Shown in pieces: positions 7,910 to 15,104 of a stretch of DNA of 64,000 nucleotides. The position numbers and the translations under genes are program-made. The DNA comes from Achromobacter sp. UMC46 (lineage in GTDB: Bacteria > Pseudomonadota > Gammaproteobacteria > Burkholderiales > Burkholderiaceae_B): positions 186,001 through 250,000 of the forward strand of contig NZ_LZZS01000036.1 in the NCBI RefSeq assembly GCF_014170335.1, given 5' to 3'. The notes below the pieces were generated by a model. The model did no database searches and had not been told where the DNA came from. It worked only from the letters and a program-made list of their open reading frames with translations. How positions within the stretch are numbered: position 1 is the stretch's first letter; each line of letters begins with the position of its first letter.

Positions 7910-9307
7910 TCAGACGGTGGCGGCGCGATGCCCGTCCAGCATGGGCATCAGTTCGGGGGGGGCGCTGCCGCGGCAGACGGGCGCGGCTTGTGGCGCACGG
8001 TGGCCCAGCACGCCATTGGCGGGCGGCCGGAATTCCTGCAAGGCGGTGCGCGGTTCAATCGCGTAATGCTCGTGGCCCGTCAGCTCGCGCAGGATCTGCG
8101 AATTGCGGTAGCAGCAGAATCCCAGGTCGGGGTTGGTCACACCATGGCTGAGCAGGCCGCTGTTCTGCACGAAGACCTCGTTGCCGCCGTGGTCGATCGT
8201 GTAGTTGCGCGCGATCTGGTAGCCGCCGTCCTCGGCCCAGGCGATGCGGTCATGGATCGGGTTGATGCACGCGGGAATGCTGCGGGCATAGCCCGTGGCC
8301 AGCACCAGCCCGTCGGTCGCGTGTGAAAACGGCTGGCCGGTATCGACGTGGCGGAATTCCAGCTGGTAGCGGCCGCTGGTGCGATCGTGGCGGCTGGCGC
8401 GCAGTTCGGCGTTGGTCAAGAGCGTGTAGCGCTTGTCGCCGTTGTGGATCTTCTCGTCCAGCAGGTCGTAGATCTGATTGATCAGCGATGCGTTGATGCC
8501 TTTGTACAGGCTGCTCTGCTCGGCCAGGATTTCGCGGCGTCGCGTTTCCGGCAGATCGTAGAAATAGTTGGTGTAGTCCGGAGAGATCAGTTCCAGCGTG
8601 AGCTTGGTGTTCTCCATCTGGAAGAACCGCGGCGACCGCGTGATCCACGCCAGGCTGTAGTCGTGTTCGTCACTGTCGCGCAGCAGGTCATGAAACACCT
8701 CGGCCGCGCTCTGGCCACTGCCGATCACGGTGATCGACGCGCGCCGCTGCAACTCGGGTTTGTGGCGCAGGTAGTCGGCGCTATGGATGTACGGCGCCTC
8801 GCGCCGGTCGCAGCAGGCCGGCAGCACGGGGTGCGAGCCCAGCCCCAGCACCAGCTTGCGGCAGCGAACCATGAAGCGTTCGCCATTGACCGTGTGCTGG
8901 CCCGTCACCAGGTAGGTGTCGGTTTCCGGATCGTGCAGCACGCTTTGCACATCGCTGTTGAAGCGCAGATTCGGCAGGCGGGCCGCTACCCATTTGCAAT
9001 AGCGGTTGTACTCGGCGCGCGTCAGGTAGTGGTTCTCGCGCATGTAGTACGAATAGATGCGGCCGGTCTGCTTGCAGTAGTTCAGGTAGCTGTATTCGCT
9101 GCGCGGATCGGCCAGGCTGACCAGGTCCGCCAGAAACGGGTTTTGCAGGGTGGATGCCTCGATCAGCATGCCCGGATGCCAATCGAAGCCAGGCTTCTTG
9201 TCCAGGAACAGCGCGCGCACGCCGGGCAGCGGCGCCGACAGGCACGCCAGGCTGAGATTGAAGGGGCCTAAGCCGATCGCGACAAAGTCATAGATTTCAC
9301 GGTTCAT
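7910..9307 (-). CDS. alcA: Putrescine N-monooxygenase AlcA (IucD/SidA family)
   Basis: 465-residue flavin-dependent N-hydroxylating monooxygenase. FAD-binding GLGPFNLSLA lies at the N terminus, followed by the family block FDWHPGMLIEASTLQNPFLADLVSLADPRSEYSYLNY, the NADPH-binding ITVIGSGQSAAEVF and the C-terminal ATGYARSIPACI. It N-hydroxylates putrescine or 2-hydroxyputrescine, the first committed alcaligin step. ATG 9307 (MNREIYDF) is preferred to the upstream in-frame codon at 9361 on family alignment and an AAGG about 10 nt upstream. First gene of the operon, 170 bp downstream of a Fur-like site. Confidence 0.94.
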   Translation of the reverse strand: MNREIYDFVAIGLGPFNLSLACLSAPLPGVRALFLDKKPGFDWHPGMLIEASTLQNPFLADLVSLADPRSEYSYLNYCKQTGRIYSYYMRENHYLTRAEYNRYCKWVAARLPNLRFNSDVQSVLHDPETDTYLVTGQHTVNGERFMVRCRKLVLGLGSHPVLPACCDRREAPYIHSADYLRHKPELQRRASITVIGSGQSAAEVFHDLLRDSDEHDYSLAWITRSPRFFQMENTKLTLELISPDYTNYFYDLPETRRREILAEQSSLYKGINASLINQIYDLLDEKIHNGDKRYTLLTNAELRASRHDRTSGRYQLEFRHVDTGQPFSHATDGLVLATGYARSIPACINPIHDRIAWAEDGGYQIARNYTIDHGGNEVFVQNSGLLSHGVTNPDLGFCCYRNSQILRELTGHEHYAIEPRTALQEFRPPANGVLGHRAPQAAPVCRGSAPPELMPMLDGHRAATV

Positions 9308-9477
9308 GGTGGTTACGCCTTTTGCGGAAGTTGCACGGACGATGCCCGGGGAAGGGCACACTCGGAACAGGGCCGGTTAATCAGGCGGAACGGGACGCGA
9401 CCGGCTCGCCGGCCCGTCGGTCCACTGCAAGAACAAAGAATTTCCATCACCGGTATTGCATGAATTAAGCATCTGTT

Positions 9478-9502
9478 TAGGTATGATTTTCATTTGCAAT
9501 AC
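9478..9502 (-). promoter_or_regulatory. Fur-box-like operator of the alcA promoter
   Basis: The stretch before alcA (9308-9603) has no credible gene. It contains an AT-rich patch that reads TTGCAAATGAAAATCATACC on the minus strand, a clear partial Fur box (consensus halves GATAATGATAATC). It lies about 170-190 bp before the alcA start. This is expected to be the main iron-repressed, AlcR-activated promoter of alcABCDER. An AlcR site was not identified. Confidence 0.7.
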
Positions 9503-9603
9503 GGACACTCTAGCAAATGGTTTTTGGGTGCGAGGCATCTTAAGCGCCATGCAGGCGGCGCCCATATGCAGGGTGGCAAAGCGCATAGGGTCACTGTCAG
9601 CTT

Positions 9604-9741
9604 ATGCTTGCCGCCATCACCGGCCCCTCGGGGTCGGGAACATCGCTGCTGTTGCGCCAGGTCGCCGACCAGGATCCCGGCCACGGCGAAATCGAACTCG
9701 ACGGCGTGCGGTCCGCCGGGCTGACCAATCGGATCGGCTAG
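9604..9741 (+). pseudogene. Remnant of an ABC transporter ATP-binding protein (Walker A region)
   Basis: A 45-residue frame beginning MLAAITGPSGSGTSLLLRQ and continuing through a DP.HGEIELDG segment. This is the Walker A neighbourhood of an ABC ATPase of the FetA/YbbL type, where the family reads ITGPSGSGKSLLLRA-ADLDP. The catalytic lysine is replaced by threonine (GSGTS), and nothing follows: the frame stops at TAG 9739-9741. The rest of an ATPase (Q-loop, signature, Walker B) is absent on both strands. An upstream stop at 9586 closes the frame. Decayed leftover, not a functional gene. Confidence 0.7.
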
Positions 9742-9872
9742 GTATTGTGAATACGCGTGGCGAGCGTCGAGAGCCCGGCATAGCCGAAGGTGCCTGCGAC
9801 TGCCAATAGAACGGATACCAGCGCGAATCCGGTCGCAAGCCTGGCTTTGATTGTGATTGACGGGTTCTTCAT
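9738..9872 (-). pseudogene. Remnant of a methyl-accepting chemotaxis protein N terminus
   Basis: A 44-residue frame starting MKNPSITIKARLATGFALVSVL and continuing through LLAVAGTFGYAGLSTLA. This is the typical opening of a methyl-accepting chemotaxis protein: short cytoplasmic tail, R-LATGF motif and first transmembrane helix. It stops at once in TAG (9740-9738), so periplasmic, HAMP and signalling domains are missing. The stop shares the tetranucleotide CTAG with the stop of the ABC remnant on the other strand. Could also be an unrelated single-span peptide, but the match to MCP openings is good. Confidence 0.55.
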
Positions 9873-9937
9873 CCTATCCGGTGTTTGCATGCGGAGACGT
9901 CAGGAGCAGATTCGGGCATGCATGTTGTTATTGCCAA

Positions 9938-11497
9938 TCACCGGGCAGGATCTTCCCCGGCGTTGTCGACATACCATGCAATGAACTTGGGCGACCCCAT
10001 TGGGTGGGCGAACAGGTATCCCTGAATGAACGCCACGCCGCGCCGAGTCAGGTAGTCGAGTTGCGCAGTCGTTTCGACGCCCTCGGCGACAACGGCCAAG
10101 CCCAGGTGGTGCGACAGGCTGATGATCATGTCCAGCACGGGCGCATCTTGGCCAGAAGGCAAGATCGCCTGGACAAAGCCTTTGTCGATCTTCAAGTAGT
10201 CCACTGGAAATTGTTGAAGATAGGACAACGAAGAGTGCCCGGTGCCGAAATCATCGATCGCAATGAACACGCCCTGCGCGCGTAGCGCGTCGATATTCTT
10301 GCGGGCCTGGCCGGATTCCGAGATGAGGCTGCGTTCAGTGATCTCAAGCACGAGGTGCGATTGCCGGACGGCGGATCGGAATGCCAGGATATCGGGAACC
10401 AGTACGGGGTTGCACAGATGGTCGGTGGCAATGTTGACGGCGATGTGGAAAGAGGGCGGCGTGTCCCAATTCTGCGTGTCTCGCGCAATAAGCTTGAACA
10501 GGTGTTGCGTGAGCAGAATGATCATGCCGTCGGCTTCGGCTGCGGCGATGAAAATGTCCGGCCTCACTAACCCTACGCCCGGCCGGTTCCAGCGCATCAA
10601 CGCTTCGACGCCTCCGCAACGGCCAGTAGCGATGCTGCACACCGGTTGGTACTCCACATGGAATTCTCCCGCCCGCATGGCACGCCGCAGTTGTTCCTTG
10701 AAGGAATGGCGGTTGACTTCAAGCTTGAGCGCGGTCGCGCCCAACAGGGTGCCGCACAGCATGGCTGCGGGGAGATACACCCACATGAGCCGTTGCCACC
10801 TGTCGACCAGCCAGTCGGCCGGAACGCCGACCCGAATCTGCAGCGTCGCCCTGTCGGAGATCTGGCTGACGTCATCGAGGATGGGCCCGCCCTGCTCATC
10901 GGCGGAGTGCCAGGAATCGCTGCGGATGGGCGAGCCGTTGCCCAACGCCAGTTCAAGCCGGTAGTCGCCCAGCGAGGCCACGGAATTCAGAAGATTCTGT
11001 ACGTACCGGCCGTCGATCGAGACGACGCCGGCGCCGCCGTCATTGCCCGGCATGCCAAGCAGGATGGCTGGGCTTTCAGGGACAGGGGGCGTGCCTGGCA
11101 CGGTGAAATACCACCGGGCGGGCGGCACCTCGATGGGCCATCTGGAAAGTTTGTCGCGCTGGTCCTGCGCAGCGCCTGGCGCGGATGAACAATAGATTCG
11201 ATCCTGTTTGACCAGCAGGAGCGAACGGACATACGGATCCAGCATCGCCCAGAGCTGCAGGTGGGGAAGCGCCTCGTCGCAAGGCTTGGAACTCAATGCG
11301 ACGACCCGAGTCAGGATGTCCGTGGCCTGGTTGAGAATTCTCTCGGTCTGGAGTCGTACCAGGCGTGCGGCAGCCTCGGCATTCAAACGCTCTTGGGTGC
11401 GTGCGTGAAACCACGTGATGGACACACATAACAGCACGGGCGAAAGAACGGCCACGACCACGGGGAAATATCGTGAGGACGGCACTCGTACCGTCAT
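9938..11497 (-). CDS. c-di-GMP phosphodiesterase with CSS periplasmic sensor and EAL domain
   Basis: About 519 residues. An N-terminal membrane helix (FPVVVAVLSPVLLCVSITWF), a periplasmic domain with a Cys in SSKPCDEALP and the CSS motif in IYCSSAPG, a second helix (LMWVYLPAAMLCGTLLGATA), then a C-terminal EAL domain. EAL catalytic residues are present: VEALMRW, HIAVNIAT, EITERS, IDDFGTGHSS, LKIDKGF, AEGVETT. It should therefore degrade c-di-GMP, with activity probably set by the redox state of the two periplasmic cysteines, as known for CSS-EAL enzymes. The frame is open up to 11608 (TTG); ATG 11497 is chosen but has no strong ribosome site. Downstream of an ECF sigma operon on the same strand. 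Confidence 0.88.
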   Translation of the reverse strand: MTVRVPSSRYFPVVVAVLSPVLLCVSITWFHARTQERLNAEAAARLVRLQTERILNQATDILTRVVALSSKPCDEALPHLQLWAMLDPYVRSLLLVKQDRIYCSSAPGAAQDQRDKLSRWPIEVPPARWYFTVPGTPPVPESPAILLGMPGNDGGAGVVSIDGRYVQNLLNSVASLGDYRLELALGNGSPIRSDSWHSADEQGGPILDDVSQISDRATLQIRVGVPADWLVDRWQRLMWVYLPAAMLCGTLLGATALKLEVNRHSFKEQLRRAMRAGEFHVEYQPVCSIATGRCGGVEALMRWNRPGVGLVRPDIFIAAAEADGMIILLTQHLFKLIARDTQNWDTPPSFHIAVNIATDHLCNPVLVPDILAFRSAVRQSHLVLEITERSLISESGQARKNIDALRAQGVFIAIDDFGTGHSSLSYLQQFPVDYLKIDKGFVQAILPSGQDAPVLDMIISLSHHLGLAVVAEGVETTAQLDYLTRRGVAFIQGYLFAHPMGSPKFIAWYVDNAGEDPAR

Positions 11498-11776
11498 TCC
11501 GGAAGTTGGCAAGGTGCCCTCGCTATTTGTCGTGCCGCAAATTTCAGGAAGCGCAACTGCCACCCGCGGAGCCGAGGTGGGACCGCGTAGGAAAACAAGC
11601 GTGTGCAAGGAGGAATGCAGCGCGAGCGTCAGCCGCTGGAGCCTTCAGGCGAGCGGTTTCAGCACGGCGCAGCGTTGAAGCCGAATCGCATGCGCTTGTG
11701 CCGTTACTCGGAGCAACCCGTCATTTACTTACGGGAATAAATGAAACAAAATGAAACCGTCGGAGGGCGGGCTTGG

Positions 11777-11992
11777 TCAGCTTTTCTCGCTGCTGCCGAT
11801 ATCGGTGGGAAGAGGGGAGACGGCGTTGGGGAAATTCTTCGTCCAGCGGCTCAACATGCCAATCTGGCGCTTGAAATGCCGGCACCCTTTGCAGAAGGGA
11901 AGATGAAGTGAAATGCGGAGTCTCTGCTTGAGCCGCAGCGGCATGTCGCACGCGCGCGACGCCAGTTGAGTGACTTCGTGGCAGGTCAGCAT
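11777..11992 (-). CDS. Small zinc-finger anti-sigma factor candidate (zf-HC2 type)
   Basis: 71 residues. It carries the HxxxCxxC zinc motif of ZAS anti-sigma factors (HLPFCKGC) preceded by an N-terminal TCHEVTQLASRACD helix, and no transmembrane segment. Its ATG overlaps the end of the ECF sigma gene by 7 bp, the normal arrangement for a cognate anti-sigma. It would hold the sigma factor inactive in the cytoplasm until a signal, often oxidative or metal stress, releases zinc. The frame extends upstream but the short form matches known small ZAS proteins. Confidence 0.75.
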   Translation of the reverse strand: MLTCHEVTQLASRACDMPLRLKQRLRISLHLPFCKGCRHFKRQIGMLSRWTKNFPNAVSPLPTDIGSSEKS

Positions 11993-12594
11993 GATTCGTC
12001 TCGCTGCGCCTTGAACCAATTCATGTCCAGGCAGCTTCGCAACCGTAGCCGTGCGCGATGCATGGCCGCGTGAAGCGCGCCAGAGGTCAGGCCCATGCGC
12101 TCGCATATTTCGGCGCTCTCAAAACCCAGATACTCGCGCATCATGAATATCCGGGCATTGGCCGCTGGCAGGCGCTCAAGGCATTCCATGAATATCCGCC
12201 AAAACTGCTTGCTATGCATGGATTCTTCGGGGGCCTCCCAACCCGTGGGCCGGGTCTCCGCGCGCCACTCGCCATCGCTCTGGAAGAACGTGTCCATGAT
12301 GACGGCTTCGTCCTCGTCATTGCCCGTCCCGAATCCGACCAGACGAGCGCGACCGCGAATCTGATCGACGATCTTGTGTTTGAGTATGCCGAATATCCAT
12401 TGCTTGAAAGCAGCGGAATCATCCAGGGCTCCGCGCTTGTCCAATGCCGCTGCCAGGGCTTCCTGCACGGCATCCTGAGCGGCCTCGGCCTGTCCAAGCT
12501 GCAGATGCGCGAACCGCAGCATCTGTTCGCGGAAAGAGACCAGCCACGCATGCGGATCGCCCTGGCTATCCGTGTCGATGTAGGACGTATCCAT
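11986..12594 (-). CDS. ECF-family RNA polymerase sigma factor
   Basis: 202 residues with sigma region 2 (LRFAHLQLGQAEAAQDAVQEALAAAL ... FKQWIFGILKHKIVDQIRGRAR) and sigma region 4 helix-turn-helix (LPAANARIFMMREYLGFESAEICERMGLTSGALHAAMHRARLRLRSCL). The linker between them is long (about 50 residues, acidic). It directs RNA polymerase to a small stress regulon. The downstream overlapping gene encodes a zinc-finger anti-sigma candidate. The start ATG 12594 has no clear Shine-Dalgarno. No autoregulatory promoter motif could be assigned by eye. Confidence 0.9.
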   Translation of the reverse strand: MDTSYIDTDSQGDPHAWLVSFREQMLRFAHLQLGQAEAAQDAVQEALAAALDKRGALDDSAAFKQWIFGILKHKIVDQIRGRARLVGFGTGNDEDEAVIMDTFFQSDGEWRAETRPTGWEAPEESMHSKQFWRIFMECLERLPAANARIFMMREYLGFESAEICERMGLTSGALHAAMHRARLRLRSCLDMNWFKAQRDESC

Positions 12595-12723
12595 GGAATT
12601 TGGCCGGCAGTTGATTGAGGCGGAATTGTTGCTGCCTGCCGTGCAAGGGACCAGAAGGGTAGACCCTACCTCAGTCTGATGTAGCCATCGTGACAGCCGA
12701 GGGAGATCTCCCGAGCCGATGGC

Positions 12724-13182
12724 TCAAGCGAGCGCCGCAACATACGGCGCCAGCAGCGACCTGCCGTAGGGTGAAGCCAGAAACACAAAAACCGCGACGT
12801 TGACCGCCACCGTGATCCAGAACACCGCACGGAAGGCCGGCTTCACCGACTTGTGCCTGAGCCATTCCTGCGCGATCAACGCGCCGGGCCAGCCCCCGAG
12901 CACAGCAAGCACATGCAACGTCCTTTCAGGGGTCCGCTGCCGGTTGGCGCGGGCGGCCGCCTTGTCGATGGCGTAGACGGCAAACGTCAGCGCGCTCAGC
13001 GCCAGGTAGCCCAGCCCCACGGCGACAGGCACCCGCCAAAACAAGGCCGCCAGTCCACACAAGAACACGAACGCCGCCGCCCGCGGCAACGGCGCGCCGC
13101 TTCGGCGGCCCCCGGGGTGTGCTGACGCGCCCCGCGCCGGGGGCTGGCGTGGGGAAGGTCGGGCGTTCCTATTGGTACTCAT
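12724..13182 (-). CDS. DUF1294 family membrane protein
   Basis: 152 residues. A proline/arginine-rich N-terminal tail of about 35 residues is followed by three or four hydrophobic helices and the DUF1294 core YAIDKAAARANRQRTPERTLHVLAVLGGWPGALIAQEWLRHKSVKPAFRAVFWITVAVN. Many relatives carry an N-terminal cold-shock domain; here that domain is absent and only a basic tail remains. Function of the family is unknown. The ATG follows AAAAGG and lies inside the end of the small upstream gene (14 bp overlap), so the two are probably cotranscribed. Confidence 0.8.
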   Translation of the reverse strand: MSTNRNARPSPRQPPARGASAHPGGRRSGAPLPRAAAFVFLCGLAALFWRVPVAVGLGYLALSALTFAVYAIDKAAARANRQRTPERTLHVLAVLGGWPGALIAQEWLRHKSVKPAFRAVFWITVAVNVAVFVFLASPYGRSLLAPYVAALA

Positions 13183-13327
13183 GCGCCTTTTCTTCGACGA
13201 ACGCCTGCAGCCATCGGCCCATGTGCGCGACGTCGATGGCTTCGTCCGCCTCGGCGCGCCGCGTTTGCATGGGTTCCAGCAGGTTCGTGGGCAGCGGCTG
13301 GAATTCGGCCTGGATGTCTTCGTTCAT
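13169..13327 (-). CDS. Small hypothetical protein (52 aa)
   Basis: A short frame, ATG 13327 to TAG 13169, with a CAGGAT ribosome site 8-9 nt upstream. The product begins MNEDIQAEFQPLPTNLLEP and ends in an acidic, helical WLQAFVEEKAHEYQ tail. It has no signal peptide or membrane helix. Its end overlaps the start of the DUF1294 gene by 14 bp. I do not recognise the family. Ribosome site, composition and overlap with the next gene suggest it is real. Confidence 0.55.
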   Translation of the reverse strand: MNEDIQAEFQPLPTNLLEPMQTRRAEADEAIDVAHMGRWLQAFVEEKAHEYQ

Positions 13328-13414
13328 GCGGTGAATATCCTGATTCGTTGTTTTTATCGTTGCGGCCGAGCTCCGGCGGGCTTACGGCCATCGGCCCGCC
13401 GGAGCAAATGCCGC

Positions 13415-14650
13415 TTAATCCGTCGTCAGGTACGCCTGCCCGCCCGGCTTCACATGCGGCGCCAGGTCCGCGAACGGCACCCGGGCAAGCGTGCCGAGGC
13501 AGACGCCCGACGCATGGCCCACGCCGGACACCGACAGGCTGAGCGCGCCGGGGGCCTCGGCGCCCAGGGCAAGGTAGTCGGGCCACAGGGTGTAGCAACC
13601 GTCCTTGGACGAGTCTTCGGTGTGGCCCTCGGCTTCGGCGGCGGCCAACGTGCGCTGCGTGGCGGAGACGATTGCCAGCAGGGTCGGGCTTGCCTGAAGG
13701 CGCCCGTCCTGGCCGGAGACATAGGCGTCGAAGACGCGGTTCCAGTCCAGGGGTTCGCCGCGCAGCAGGTCGTAGGTGTAGGGCTCGAAATGATTGAAGG
13801 GATGGGCGCCGCCGCAATCCAGGCTGCCGCGTTCGGTCACCGTCATCAGGGCGCGCGACACCCAGGGCACGGCGATGGCTTCTTCGTCGTAATTGCCCAG
13901 CGTGCCGCTGTTCGGGATGTCGCTGGTGTAGGCCTGGGCCATGCACTGCAGCGCGCCGAGGCTTTTACGCCAGTGGCGCTGTTGCAGCAGATGGTTGACG
14001 CGCTGGACAACCTGTTCGTCGGGATGTCGGCTCAGGCGCGGGTAGGGAAACTGGGTGCGCGGGTCGCGCCACATCCGGTAGGCGACCGCGCCGTGGCGGA
14101 TCTCTTCGCCGACGGGTTCGGCGTGTCCGGCCATTTTCAGGGTGTCGTAGGGGGCCGTTGCAGCGTTGATGTCCGGATAGGTCAGGACGCCGTTGCGGAT
14201 GACGCCCGGCACGGAGGGCTTGGCGTCGTATTCGGCGACGCGCCGGAGTGTGAAGCCGCTCTGCTTGCCGCTGCGCGCATCGGTCCAGTTGCCGCGAAAG
14301 CCTTGGGCATCGCGCGTGCCTTGCCAGGTGGCTGCGGCGGGCGGCGCTTCGGACCGCGCGCCCGCGGTAGCCTGGCCGCGTGACGATTTCCAGTTCGGCG
14401 GCGGCTCGGCCAATGCCTGTTCCGTGCCGTGCAGGGGAATGTCGACGCCGGCCTTCGGATGGAAGTAGCGGCCGGTCAGCACGCCGTTGTCGGCCGCTTG
14501 GGCATCCAGTTCCATCACGACCTCGCCGGCGCCATCCAGCGTGCCGGCATAGACAATGCGCTGCGCGGCGTGGGCCACGGGGCTGGCCAATGCCGCCAGC
14601 GTCAATGCGGCAGGAATGAATCGGGCAAGGCGGGCGAAGAATGTGAACAT
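13415..14650 (-). CDS. Secreted hypothetical protein
   Basis: 411 residues beginning with a signal peptide (MFTFFARLARFIPAALTLAA, cleavage near VAHA-AQR), so exported to the periplasm or surface. The N-terminal half has a GxLTGRYFHPKAGVDIPLHG repeat-like beta motif. The C-terminal half resembles uncharacterised proteins with a CxTLWPDYLALG segment and conserved Cys, possibly disulfide-bonded (LQCMAQAY, SLDCGGAHPF, DGCYTLWP, GVCLGTL). I cannot assign a function. ATG 14650 is chosen because the signal peptide starts there; an in-frame codon lies at 14704. Confidence 0.7.
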   Translation of the reverse strand: MFTFFARLARFIPAALTLAALASPVAHAAQRIVYAGTLDGAGEVVMELDAQAADNGVLTGRYFHPKAGVDIPLHGTEQALAEPPPNWKSSRGQATAGARSEAPPAAATWQGTRDAQGFRGNWTDARSGKQSGFTLRRVAEYDAKPSVPGVIRNGVLTYPDINAATAPYDTLKMAGHAEPVGEEIRHGAVAYRMWRDPRTQFPYPRLSRHPDEQVVQRVNHLLQQRHWRKSLGALQCMAQAYTSDIPNSGTLGNYDEEAIAVPWVSRALMTVTERGSLDCGGAHPFNHFEPYTYDLLRGEPLDWNRVFDAYVSGQDGRLQASPTLLAIVSATQRTLAAAEAEGHTEDSSKDGCYTLWPDYLALGAEAPGALSLSVSGVGHASGVCLGTLARVPFADLAPHVKPGGQAYLTTD

Positions 14651-14720
14651 CGGAAGGGCCGTCCGGGTCGGGTGGGAAGTCGCATCAATGGAAAGCTGCG
14701 CCAATATACCGGAGGCGTCC

Positions 14721-14942
14721 GCGGATGGATTTGCGGTTCAGTTCGCGGGATCGATCTACGCGCCGAACGGCACGGCCAGCCCGTACAAATTCACGCAGCC
14801 CGGCTACGCCGCGGTCGGCCTGATGGCGCAATACCGGTTCGACCCCAGCTGGACCGTGACGCTTTACGCAAACAACGTGGTCGACAAGGTCTTTTACGAA
14901 CGCGTGGGCGGCGCCGTTGGCGGGAATTGGCATGGTATGCCG
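14721..14942 (+). pseudogene. C-terminal remnant of a TonB-dependent siderophore receptor
   Basis: One frame encodes a segment with SIYAPNGTASPYKFTQPGY, then AAVGLMAQYRFDPSWTVTLY and ANNVVDKVFYERVG, ending in GNWHGMP. This is the characteristic last strands of an FpvA/FecA-type TonB-dependent receptor (usual pattern NNLFDK-YY---G---GNWYG-PR). The last strand ending in aromatic F is missing and the frame runs into unrelated residues. No start codon, signal peptide, plug or most of the barrel is present upstream, where a divergent gene begins at 14650. It is a deletion remnant filling most of the 14651-15104 gap; the rest of the gap shows nothing clear. Confidence 0.75.
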
Positions 14943-15104
14943 CAAATCTGCGACCATCCCCGTTCCATCCATCCCTTTTTGGCACCCCCCGCGCGTATTA
15001 CTTGATGGACACGCCGCGCCGGCGCACGATATAAGAATCACGGCAGGCGCGGCGGCGGATGCCCGGCCGTCCAGAGTCTTGAGTGCAGGCGGGAAACCAG
15101 ACAC

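Noticed and set aside
12656-12670. Short dyad GGTAG-ACC-CTACC upstream of the ECF gene as an operator
   Set aside because: Only 5 bp per arm in an ordinary gap, too weak to list.
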